DNA of 13,187 nucleotides, from the NCBI GenBank assembly GCA_038234155.1, contig JBBSUT010000065.1:1-13187 (forward strand), written 5' to 3'. Under the pieces are notes generated by a model that saw only the letters and a program-made list of their open reading frames with translations, was not told the origin of the DNA and did not search any database. Within the stretch, counting starts at the first letter, position 1. Each line of letters opens with the position of its first letter. This document shows, in pieces, positions 7,469 through 13,069 of the stretch. A program made the translations under genes and the position numbers. The stretch comes from Novosphingopyxis sp038234155. GTDB lineage: Bacteria > Pseudomonadota > Alphaproteobacteria > Sphingomonadales > Sphingomonadaceae.

Positions 7469-7473
7469 GCCGC
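7461..7473. terminator. Small hairpin spanning the GST stop codon
   Basis: GCGGC (7461-7465) and GCCGC (7469-7473) can pair with the stop codon TAG as a 3-nt loop. The GST and the lipoprotein genes converge here with a 25-bp gap. There is no T tract on either strand, so a terminator role is only possible. Confidence 0.2.
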
Positions 7474-7493
7474 CGCCGCACGCCCGCGCGCGT

Positions 7494-8177
7494 TCACTGC
7501 CCGGGATTTTCCACAGTGACCCGGCCAAGGCGGCCGTACAGCTCATCCCAGGCGGCCAGGCGGCGCTGATATGCGGCATAATCATTGTAGAATTCGATGA
7601 ACAAATCGTCGATCAACCCCAGCGCGCGCACTGAAAATACGGGCAATTCCTCGGGTGGTACCAGCGATGCCTGCGGCCCGATCTCCAGCATCAGTTCGCA
7701 AAAGCCGCTCGTCACGGGAGGCAGCGAGAAATAATTGTAGAGATCGGTGGACGATGTATCGCGGATGCGCTTGGGCTCGCCGCCCGGATAGCGCGAACGA
7801 TACGTGGTATCGAGACGCAGATTGACCTCGTTCAGCATCTTCCGATGCGCGTCCAAATAGTTTTTGTAATCGTCCGCGAACCGCAGATATTTCGGCTGCA
7901 GGCAGTTGAGCGCCGCAACGTTAAACGCGGAGCGGAAATTCCACACCGCTTCATCCGTATCCAGGCCGCGATTGGGTGTCATGCGCACATCGTCAACGCC
8001 TTGTGGCGGGATGTACATGCCCATAGCAGCGCCCAGCGGCGGGATCGGGCGCGGCGGCGAGGAGGCCGGCACGATGATCGGCGGCGGCGGCGGCGGCGCG
8101 GGCGGCGGCGGTGCGGCGCACGCGGCCAAACCGATCAGTCCGGCCAGTAACGCGGCGCGGGCGACGATCTTGAACAT
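7494..8177 (-). CDS. Proline-rich lipoprotein of unknown function
   Basis: I do not recognise a named family. The 227-residue product begins with a short basic, hydrophobic signal peptide ending in the lipobox LAAC, so Cys20 should be lipidated and the protein anchored on the periplasmic face of the inner or outer membrane. A proline-rich stretch (23-47, with runs of Pro) acts as a spacer. The rest looks like a folded, mainly helical domain with two cysteines, Cys92 and Cys160, that could form a disulfide. It has many aromatic and acidic residues, for example 'FADDYKNYLDAHRKMLNEV' (100-118) and 'DLFIEFYNDYAAYQRRLAAWDELYGRL' near the C-terminus. GAGGG lies about 9 nt before the ATG. It is separated from the upstream BI-1 gene by a strong terminator, so it has its own promoter, which I cannot place confidently. 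Confidence 0.85.
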   Translation of the reverse strand: MFKIVARAALLAGLIGLAACAAPPPPAPPPPPPIIVPASSPPRPIPPLGAAMGMYIPPQGVDDVRMTPNRGLDTDEAVWNFRSAFNVAALNCLQPKYLRFADDYKNYLDAHRKMLNEVNLRLDTTYRSRYPGGEPKRIRDTSSTDLYNYFSLPPVTSGFCELMLEIGPQASLVPPEELPVFSVRALGLIDDLFIEFYNDYAAYQRRLAAWDELYGRLGRVTVENPGQ

Positions 8178-8257
8178 GAAAAATTACCCTCTCGAAACTC
8201 GGCGACCCATGTGCCAGCCGGGCGGCGCTATTGAAACCCCCGAAACGATAGACGGAG

Positions 8258-8294
8258 ACAACAAAACGCCCGGCAGCTAGGCTGGCCGGGCGTT
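8258..8294 (-). terminator. Rho-independent terminator of the BI-1 gene
   Basis: AACGCCCGG (8265-8273) pairs perfectly with CCGGGCGTT (8286-8294). The stem continues through C-G and AGC/GCT with one bulged G to a 3-nt TAG loop. On the minus strand the hairpin is followed by TTTTGTTGT (8266-8258). The BI-1 gene ends 45 bp upstream in the direction of transcription. The T tract points only to the minus strand. Confidence 0.82.
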
Positions 8295-8338
8295 CGTTTA
8301 TCGGGGATGAATGCCAATCACGGTGAGGGTGGCAAACG

Positions 8339-9082
8339 TCAGTCTCGCGCCATGCCCATGAACCGCAGCATGAACAGGAACATGTTGATGAAGTCGAGAT
8401 AGAGGTTGAGTGCCCCCATGATCACGACTTTGCCCATCATCTCCGTACCGGCCACCTGATCGTAGAGGCTCTTGAGCCGCTGCGTGTCATAGGCCGTCAG
8501 CCCGGCAAAGATCAGCACGCCGATGCCGCTGATCGCGAAGCTGAGCGCGCTCGACTGCACGAAGAAGTTGACCACGCTCGCCACGATCAGGCCCACGACG
8601 CCCATGATGAGGAACGTGCCCCAGGCGCTCAGATCCTTCTTCGTGGTATAGCCGAAAAGGCTGAGGCCGGCAAAAGCGCCCGCCGTGGCGAAGAAGGTCG
8701 TGGCGATCGATGCGCCGGTATACATCAGGAACACAGAGCTGAGCGATAATCCCATCAGCACCGCAAAGGCCCAGTACATCATCTGCAGCGTGCCGGTGGA
8801 GAACTTGCCCTGACCAAAGCTCATCGCAAAAACGATGGCGAGCGGTGAGAGCATGATGATCCACGCCAGCGGACCGCCGCCGCCCAGCACCTGCGCCGCC
8901 GCCGACGTATCGCCGCCGCGCGAAAACAACATCGCGACGACGCCGGTCAGCAAGACGCCGCTGGCCATGTAATTGTAAATTTTGAGCATATAGGCGCGCA
9001 AACCCGCGTCATATGCTTCGCTGGTTCCGGACCGTCCGGGAAAGGTACGCGCTCCGGTCGCTCGTGGATCGGGCCATGCCAT
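8339..9082 (-). CDS. Bax inhibitor-1 / YccA family integral membrane protein
   Basis: This 247-residue protein has about seven hydrophobic segments (roughly 39-55, 72-90, 100-120, 125-145, 153-174, 181-198, 218-243) and matches the BI-1-like family. Some bacterial members act as pH-sensitive calcium leak channels or modulate FtsH activity at the inner membrane; the role here is not known. Typical features seen are 'YNYMASGVLLTG' before and within TM1 and 'TAYDTQRLKSLY' (196-207) with the conserved acidic Asp199. The ending 'LNLYLDFINMFLFMLRFMG' also fits the family. The frame stays open upstream to 9166, but the ATG at 9082 is preferred: family members start just before this polar N-tail, and GGGAG lies about 10 nt upstream. 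A strong terminator follows. It is divergent from thpR. Confidence 0.93.
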   Translation of the reverse strand: MAWPDPRATGARTFPGRSGTSEAYDAGLRAYMLKIYNYMASGVLLTGVVAMLFSRGGDTSAAAQVLGGGGPLAWIIMLSPLAIVFAMSFGQGKFSTGTLQMMYWAFAVLMGLSLSSVFLMYTGASIATTFFATAGAFAGLSLFGYTTKKDLSAWGTFLIMGVVGLIVASVVNFFVQSSALSFAISGIGVLIFAGLTAYDTQRLKSLYDQVAGTEMMGKVVIMGALNLYLDFINMFLFMLRFMGMARD

Positions 9083-9137
9083 AATCTGTAAACTCCCAAG
9101 TTCCTCTGTTGGTGACAGCATTGCCACCTCGTCCATG

Positions 9138-9166
9138 AATATTGCCTTTATGCGCGGAATTTTCAA
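9138..9166 (-). promoter_or_regulatory. Probable promoter of the BI-1 gene
   Basis: On the minus strand TTGAAA (9166-9161, 5 of 6 matches) is followed after 17 nt by AATATT (9143-9138). The predicted start near 9131 gives a leader of roughly 50 nt containing the ribosome binding site. This lies upstream of the chosen ATG at 9082 and downstream of the alternative ATG at 9166, which supports 9082 as the start. Confidence 0.4.
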
Positions 9167-9170
9167 GTGA

Positions 9171-9200
9171 TTGCAGCGGTGCCCTCCGCCTTGCTAGAAC
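9171..9200 (+). promoter_or_regulatory. Possible promoter of thpR
   Basis: TTGCAG (9171-9176) and TAGAAC (9195-9200) are separated by 18 nt. The -10 has 4 of 6 matches. The predicted start near 9207 lies about 4 nt before the ATG at 9211, which has no Shine-Dalgarno sequence. It sits back to back with the BI-1 promoter candidate, 5 bp away. Confidence 0.3.
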
Positions 9201-9210
9201 AACCGCCAGC

Positions 9211-9747
9211 ATGACCCACCGTCTGTTCATCGGCCTCCGGCCGCCCGCCGCCGTTCGTGCAGCGCTGCTGGATGCCATGGACGGCATCGAGCATGCGCGC
9301 TGGCAGAGCGATGCACAGTTGCATGTCACGCTCCGCTTCATCGGAGATCTGCCGCGATTGCAGGCGAACGATCTGGCCGATGCGCTCAGCCGCCTGTATC
9401 ACCCGCGCTTTGCCGTGGCGATCGGCGGTGTCGGGCATTTCGAGCGCAAGGGCAGGCCGACCGCGCTTTGGGCGCGCGTTGTTCCCAGTACGGCGCTGAC
9501 CGGTCTGAAGCGCAAGCTCGATCGCTGCCTGACGGCTTTTTCGGTCGAGGATGAGCACCGCAAGTTCGCGCCGCACATCACGCTCGCACGGCTGAACGGT
9601 GCCAGTGGCCCGATCGGCGCGCTGCTGGCGGCGCAGTCCATGCTGCGGCCTCCGCCCTTCATCGCCGATCGCTTCACCCTCTACGCTAGCCTTCTCGGGC
9701 CGGACGGTTCGCGCTACGAACCGGTGGCGCACTATCCGCTCGGCTGA
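9211..9747 (+). CDS. thpR: RNA 2',3'-cyclic phosphodiesterase (2H family)
   Basis: This 178-residue cytoplasmic enzyme belongs to the 2H phosphoesterase superfamily (ThpR/LigT), which opens 2',3'-cyclic phosphate ends of RNA and can also join some tRNA halves in vitro. The two signature HxT motifs are present: HVT (38-40) in 'HVTLRFIGD' and HIT (122-124) in 'APHITLAR'. The start 'RLFIGLRPP' and the end 'YEPVAHYPL' are typical, and the length is normal for the family. The frame is open back to 9142, but the family N-terminus begins at the 9211 ATG. There is no evident ribosome binding site. The last 16 bp overlap the 3' end of the convergent phosphatase gene. Confidence 0.93.
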   Translation: MTHRLFIGLRPPAAVRAALLDAMDGIEHARWQSDAQLHVTLRFIGDLPRLQANDLADALSRLYHPRFAVAIGGVGHFERKGRPTALWARVVPSTALTGLKRKLDRCLTAFSVEDEHRKFAPHITLARLNGASGPIGALLAAQSMLRPPPFIADRFTLYASLLGPDGSRYEPVAHYPLG

Positions 9748-10250
9748 CCCGAATTCCGGTCCGCGATGCGCACTGCCATGGCCGCAGCGATCGCCGCGAC
9801 GTCGGACCAGCAAACGTCAAAATCGGCGGCGTCGCCATGATAGGGATCGGCGACGCTCTGACCTAATCGACCGTCGACAAAATCGAGCGCTAGGCGCAGC
9901 CTGCCGCCTGTTGCCGGCGGAGCGATACCTTCAAGATCGCTAAGATTTTGCCGGTCCATCGCCACGATCCAGTCGAATCGCGCGAAATCGGCCGGGCCGA
10001 CCTGCCGGGCGCGCAGCATGGACGCATCGCTGTCGTTGCGCGCGGCCACGGCGATCGTACGCGGATCGGGCGGATCGCCAACATGCCAGTTTCCGGTCCC
10101 CGCGCTGTCCACCGTCACGTCCAGCCCGCACCGTGCCGCTTCGTTGCGCAAGGCAAGCTCGGCGAGCGGAGAACGGCAGATATTGCCGAGACAGACAAAC
10201 AGAACGCGCAAGGGCTGGCAGGATGCGGAAAGGCTGGGGGCGCAAGCCAT
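9732..10250 (-). CDS. Low-molecular-weight protein tyrosine phosphatase
   Basis: This 172-residue cytoplasmic phosphatase has the LMW-PTP P-loop CLGNICRS (20-27), with nucleophile Cys20 and Arg26. The general-acid loop is DPYHG (135-139, Asp135), where most family members have DPYYG or a similar form. Other typical parts are 'VDSAGTGNWHVG' (47-58) and 'FDWIVAMDRQN' (92-102). LMW-PTPs may act on BY-kinase substrates in polysaccharide export or on arginine phosphate; no kinase or export gene is nearby, so the substrate is open. The ATG at 10250 has AAGGA 6 nt upstream, and upstream in-frame codons up to 10427 lie inside the divergent MFS gene and have no domain. A near-identical P-loop occurs in ArsC-type reductases, but the DPYHG loop and overall pattern favour a phosphatase. 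Confidence 0.93.
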   Translation of the reverse strand: MACAPSLSASCQPLRVLFVCLGNICRSPLAELALRNEAARCGLDVTVDSAGTGNWHVGDPPDPRTIAVAARNDSDASMLRARQVGPADFARFDWIVAMDRQNLSDLEGIAPPATGGRLRLALDFVDGRLGQSVADPYHGDAADFDVCWSDVAAIAAAMAVRIADRNSGQPSG

Positions 10251-10321
10251 GGAATTCCTTGCGATTGCAGAAGCTGAACGCTCTGATACAGCGGCAGGAT
10301 AAAGAGGCAAGGAGAGGCCCG

Positions 10322-11950
10322 ATGCAAACACCCACCAACGCAGAGGGCACCAATGCGGCCGCGGTACCGGCGAATGCCGCCATCGGTCTGCCGGCGGACG
10401 CTGCCATCGATACGGATGCCCCGACACCGGCCTATGCCTGGTACGTCCTGTCGGTTCTGATCCTGGTTTATATCCTGAACTTCGTCGATCGGCAGATACT
10501 CAGTATTTTGGCCGAGGACGTGAAGCGCGATCTCAACCTCACCGATGGTGATATCGGGTTTCTTTACGGCACCGCCTTCGGGGTTTTCTACGCCCTGTTC
10601 GGCATTCCGCTGGGGCGGTTGGCGGACAGCTGGCACCGGGTGCGCCTGATGACGATTGGCCTCAGCCTGTGGTCGATCATGACCGCGTTGTCGGGCTTGG
10701 CGCGCAGCGGCTTGATGTTGAGCGCGGCGCGCGTGGGCGTGGGCATTGGCGAGGCGACGGCCAGCCCCAGTGCCTATTCGCTGATATCAGACTGGTTTCC
10801 CAAAAAGCGCCGGGCGCTGGCGCTCGCGCTCTATTCGTCGGGTCTGTATCTTGGCGGTGGTCTGTCGCTCGGGCTGGGCGGTCTTGTGGTGCAGAACTGG
10901 AATGCGGCCTATCCTGACAAGGCGCTTGCGCCGCTGGGGCTCGCCGGATGGCAGGCGGCATTCATGGCGGTGGGCATACCGGGGCTGTTGGTGGCGCTAT
11001 GGGTATTCACCCTGCGCGAGCCGATCCGCGGCCAGTCCGAGGGGATCGTGAGCAAGGTGCGGCCGCATCCCTTTAAAGATTTCTTCGCCGAGCTCGTAAC
11101 CATCCTTCCGCCGCTAACATTGATCGGCGCGGCGCGCTCGGGCAATCTGCTGCGCAATATCGCCGTCGGCCTGCTTGTCATCGGGATCGTGAGCCTGCTG
11201 GTCGGGTTAGGCGAGCCGGTGTTGCAGTGGGCCGCCGTGGGGATCGGCGCCTATGCCGTATACAGCTGGGGCAGCGCTCTGCGGCGGACCGATCCGCCCA
11301 CCTTCGCGCTGATACTGGGCACGCCTGCGTTTCTGCTAACGGTGCTGGCTTACGGCCTGAACGCGTTCCTGAGCTACTCGGTCAGCTTCTGGGCATCGCC
11401 CTATGCGCTGCGCACATTCGGCGTTTCGGAGAGCGAAGTCGGCTGGATCGTCGGCAGCATTGGCGCTTCGGCGGGCTTCCTGGGCGTTATCGCCGGCGGC
11501 TGGGCGGCGGACAAGCTGCGCGCGCGCCATCCGGCCGGGCGCCTGTGGGTCGTCATCTTCGGGTCGATTGCACCCATTCCCGCCATCGCCGTCGCCTTCA
11601 GCACGGACAATCTGACGCTGTTCTACGCCATGCTGTTCCCGGCGCAGGCGCTGGCCAGCTGCGCGCTCGGCGCAGCCGCCGCTACGACGCAGGATCTGGT
11701 GCTGCCCCGCATGCGCGGCACCGCGACGGCCAGCTTCTTTATTGGCACCACGCTGATCGGCCTGGCCCTCGGTCCCTATCTGGCAGGGCGGGTGTCTGCG
11801 CTCACGGGGAGCCTGGCGACCGGGGTTTTGTCATTGCTGGTAACCGTGCCCATCGCGCTCATAGCGGCGATTCTGGCAGCCAGGTTCCTGCCCGCATCCG
11901 AAGCCAGTGCGCGGGCACGGGCGGCGGCGGCGGGCGAGGAGTTCGCCTGA
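10322..11950 (+). CDS. MFS transporter, spinster-like, with two extra membrane segments
   Basis: This 542-residue inner-membrane transporter matches the major facilitator superfamily, closest in style to the spinster branch ('YILNFVDRQILSIL', 50-63). MFS motif A appears as 'GRLADSWHRVRLM' (98-110) after TM2. A polar Ala/Thr/Pro-rich N-tail (1-37) precedes TM1. I count 14 hydrophobic segments rather than 12. The two extra ones (about 278-297 and 300-320) lie in the central loop between TM6 (207-230) and TM7 (about 328-352), which explains the length. AAGGAGAGG (10309-10317) just before the ATG at 10322 is a strong ribosome binding site and excludes the longer reading frame starting at 10133. 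It is divergent from the phosphatase, with 71 bp between, and convergent with sodC. The substrate is unknown. Confidence 0.92.
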   Translation: MQTPTNAEGTNAAAVPANAAIGLPADAAIDTDAPTPAYAWYVLSVLILVYILNFVDRQILSILAEDVKRDLNLTDGDIGFLYGTAFGVFYALFGIPLGRLADSWHRVRLMTIGLSLWSIMTALSGLARSGLMLSAARVGVGIGEATASPSAYSLISDWFPKKRRALALALYSSGLYLGGGLSLGLGGLVVQNWNAAYPDKALAPLGLAGWQAAFMAVGIPGLLVALWVFTLREPIRGQSEGIVSKVRPHPFKDFFAELVTILPPLTLIGAARSGNLLRNIAVGLLVIGIVSLLVGLGEPVLQWAAVGIGAYAVYSWGSALRRTDPPTFALILGTPAFLLTVLAYGLNAFLSYSVSFWASPYALRTFGVSESEVGWIVGSIGASAGFLGVIAGGWAADKLRARHPAGRLWVVIFGSIAPIPAIAVAFSTDNLTLFYAMLFPAQALASCALGAAAATTQDLVLPRMRGTATASFFIGTTLIGLALGPYLAGRVSALTGSLATGVLSLLVTVPIALIAAILAARFLPASEASARARAAAAGEEFA

Positions 11951-11957
11951 TAGTCCG

Positions 11958-11994
11958 GCGCAGCTTTTTCGCCCCGGTTCAGCCCGGGCTGCGC
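11958..11994. terminator. Nested hairpin between the convergent MFS and sodC genes
   Basis: GCGCAGC (11958-11964) pairs with GCTGCGC (11988-11994). Inside, CCCGG (11973-11977) can pair with CCGGG (11984-11988), sharing one base. The two genes converge with a 28-bp gap, and the structure covers that gap and the sodC stop codon. It may end transcription from both sides, but neither strand has a T run after the stem. Confidence 0.3.
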
Positions 11995-12584
11995 TGAAAC
12001 ACGCCGCAGGCCAGCCGGTCGCCGCTGTCGCCCGATGGGTCGGTCATCTGATCGTCTTTGCCTGCGTGCACGATAAAGGCCGCGCCGTCGCCGTCAAGCA
12101 GCGCATTAGGCCCACCGGATAACGCCGCGCCCGCGATCGGGCCTTCTAGATGGCCTGCGCCGTTGGCGCCGACGGAGAGATTGTCAAAATCGCCCATGTG
12201 CGAGCCGGCGTCGTTGGCCAGACCATGTTTCTTGCCGGTTGGGTTCCAGTGGCCGCCCGCGCTCTTGAAGTCAGGCCCGTCGCATGAGCCCGTTTCGTGG
12301 ATATGGACGCCGTGACTGCCTATGGGCATTCCCTGCACATCGAGCACCATGCGCAGCCCGGCTGGATCCTGCGTAACGATTGCCTGCCCCGCCGACCGGC
12401 CGTCTGCGGTCTTCAGCGTAGCCATGGCGGACGGACCCGCGGCGGCCGAAGTACGGGCGGTTTCGGGCACGGCTGTGGTGGCTTCCGCATCGTTCTGCCG
12501 TGCCTCGTTCTGCCGTGCCTCGTTCTGGCAGGCACCCAGACCAAGCACCAGACCCATGCCACCAATCATCCAAAATCCACGCAT
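11979..12584 (-). CDS. sodC: Cu/Zn superoxide dismutase, predicted lipoprotein
   Basis: This 201-residue enzyme converts superoxide to peroxide and oxygen in the periplasm. A signal peptide ends in the lipobox LGAC, so Cys19 should be lipidated. The metal ligands are all visible: copper His94, His96 (GVHIHE) and His173 (IVHAG), bridging His112 (GGHWNP), and zinc His120, His129 and Asp132. The spacing 112-120-129-132 equals that of classical Cu/Zn SOD (63-71-80-83 in bovine numbering). Cys101 and Cys192 fit the conserved disulfide, and Arg190 is the active-site arginine. After the lipidated Cys comes a repeated QNEAR linker (20-32) and an Ala/Thr-rich spacer to about 52. The ATG at 12584 is preceded by GGGAGAG; an ATG 24 bp further upstream is less likely because the signal peptide begins at 12584. 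Confidence 0.95.
   Translation of the reverse strand: MRGFWMIGGMGLVLGLGACQNEARQNEARQNDAEATTAVPETARTSAAAGPSAMATLKTADGRSAGQAIVTQDPAGLRMVLDVQGMPIGSHGVHIHETGSCDGPDFKSAGGHWNPTGKKHGLANDAGSHMGDFDNLSVGANGAGHLEGPIAGAALSGGPNALLDGDGAAFIVHAGKDDQMTDPSGDSGDRLACGVFQRSPG
12490..12527. repeat. 15-bp tandem repeat in the sodC linker
   Basis: Two perfect copies of TCGTTCTGCCGTGCC (12490-12504 and 12505-12519) are followed by a partial third copy of 8 bp. On the coding strand this gives QNEAR-QNEAR-QND directly after the lipidated cysteine. Because the unit is a whole number of codons, changes in copy number would lengthen or shorten the linker without a frameshift. Confidence 0.85.
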
Positions 12585-12636
12585 CTCGTGCTCTCCCTCT
12601 GTTCTCACAAGTTGACGAGGAGACAGCTTGGAAGGT

Positions 12637-12664
12637 TTCGCTCAGCGAAGCGAGCACTAAGTGC
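12637..12664. promoter_or_regulatory. Two adjacent palindromes upstream of sodC
   Basis: TTCGCT-C-AGCGAA (12637-12649) is a perfect 6-1-6 palindrome. GCACT-A-AGTGC (12654-12664) is a perfect 5-1-5 palindrome. Their centres are 16 bp apart, and they lie 53-80 bp before the sodC start codon. They may be operator sites for sodC or for the plus-strand transcript proposed to the right, or simply small hairpins. I do not recognise a known regulator consensus. Confidence 0.35.
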
Positions 12665-12691
12665 CAAGGCGGAAACGGCTGAAATGACGCG

Positions 12692-12863
12692 CTAAGGGCG
12701 GAGCCATGACGGTTCATCGCATGGGACGGCCCGAAGCGATCCGTCATAAGGCGGTCCTTTACCGGGTTGGGGAAACGAGCGGCCAGGTCGGCCAACGGAG
12801 AGGTCCCGCCGCAGTTTGCCCAGCTTTTTTAACAGCAAAGGTGCAAGGGGCGGGCCTTTTTTT
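12692..12863 (+). ncRNA. Candidate structured non-coding RNA (family not recognised)
   Basis: The plus strand here folds into a long imperfect hairpin. Paired arms from outside inwards are GGA/TCC (12700-12702 with 12755-12757), GCC/GGC (12703-12705 with 12750-12752), ATGACGG/CCGTCAT (12706-12712 with 12741-12747), ATCGC/GCGAT (12716-12720 with 12736-12740) and GGG/CCC (12723-12725 with 12730-12732). A second long hairpin follows and ends in seven T residues, as a transcript terminator would. A possible -10, TGAAAT (12680-12685), would start transcription near 12692, but no good -35 is seen. I checked it by eye against conserved parts of 6S RNA, SRP RNA, RNase P RNA and tmRNA that I remember and saw no match. 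The 5' end is a guess. It could instead be untranslated leader DNA of sodC read on the other strand. Confidence 0.35.
12802..12863 (+). terminator. Long-stem Rho-independent terminator, plus strand
   Basis: GG-(T)-CCCGCC (12802-12810) pairs with GGCGGGCC (12849-12856), 8 bp with one bulged T. Inside, GCA (12811-12813) pairs with TGC (12842-12844) and TTTGC (12815-12819) with GCAAA (12835-12839). The stem is followed at once by seven T (12857-12863). A second T run of six lies in the loop (12825-12830). No plus-strand coding gene lies upstream within 800 bp, so the terminator must serve a non-coding transcript or antisense readthrough. Confidence 0.6.
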
Positions 12864-12896
12864 CGGTTCTGTTCGGAGCCATGCATGAGTAGCGAC

Positions 12897-12966
12897 ACGG
12901 GCTTGATTGGCTTGCCCGTCGGACGGCAAGATCGGGCCTGACTCGGGCAGCGTGCTTGGTTGCCCG
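12897..12966. repeat. Pair of matched hairpins with 11-nt loops
   Basis: ACGGGC (12897-12902) pairs with GCCCGT (12914-12919), and CGGGCA (12944-12949) pairs with TGCCCG (12961-12966). Both loops are 11 nt and both contain TTGG. A further CGGGC (12933-12937) between them could pair with the GCCCG of the first hairpin, so alternative folds exist. No coding gene covers this stretch and its role is unknown. Confidence 0.45.
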
Positions 12967-13011
12967 TATCAATGGCTCGTCTGGCTGTTCCCGGCCTAAT
13001 GGATGACCGAC

Positions 13012-13043
13012 AAAAAAAGGGCCGGTCTCGCGACCAGCCCTTT
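13012..13043 (-). terminator. Rho-independent terminator of the OmpA-family gene
   Basis: AAAGGGC (13016-13022) pairs with GCCCTTT (13037-13043). After one mismatch, GGTC (13024-13027) pairs with GACC (13032-13035) around a 4-nt loop. On the minus strand the hairpin runs into seven T (13018-13012). It lies 27 bp beyond the stop codon of the OmpA-family gene. Confidence 0.88.
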
Positions 13044-13069
13044 CCGTATATCGTGTTGGTTGCGAGAAA

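Larger units (their letters stand above)
12585..13069. other. Gene-free interval between sodC and the OmpA-family gene
   Basis: About 485 bp without a convincing coding gene. Short open frames here lack domains, and their codon choice does not resemble the neighbours. The interval holds the sodC upstream region, two adjacent palindromes (12637-12664), a structured plus-strand segment ending in a terminator (about 12692-12863), two matched hairpins (12897-12966) and the OmpA-gene terminator (13012-13043). Each is listed separately. Confidence 0.75.

Noticed and set aside
9083..9166. Longer start for the BI-1 protein
   Set aside because: The extension overlaps the likely promoter, and GGGAG before 9082 supports the shorter start.
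9732..10250. Reading the phosphatase as an ArsC-type arsenate reductase
   Set aside because: The P-loop is shared by both, but the DPYHG general-acid loop and the missing second and third redox cysteines in their usual places favour LMW-PTP.
10133..10321. Longer start for the MFS transporter
   Set aside because: It would run through the phosphatase start region. A strong AAGGAG ribosome binding site sits before 10322.
12650..12870. Assignment of the structured segment to 6S RNA, SRP RNA, RNase P RNA or tmRNA
   Set aside because: The conserved sequence signatures of these RNAs that I can recall are not present on either strand.
12706..12888. A 60-codon plus-strand open frame in the gene-free interval
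   Set aside because: It has a plausible GGAG before the ATG, but the frame runs through the terminator hairpin and its T tract, and the translation resembles no protein. The base pairing explains the sequence better.
12692..12898. A 68-codon minus-strand open frame upstream of sodC
   Set aside because: No ribosome binding site and no recognisable pattern. It covers the same hairpins, whose arms are better explained as RNA structure.
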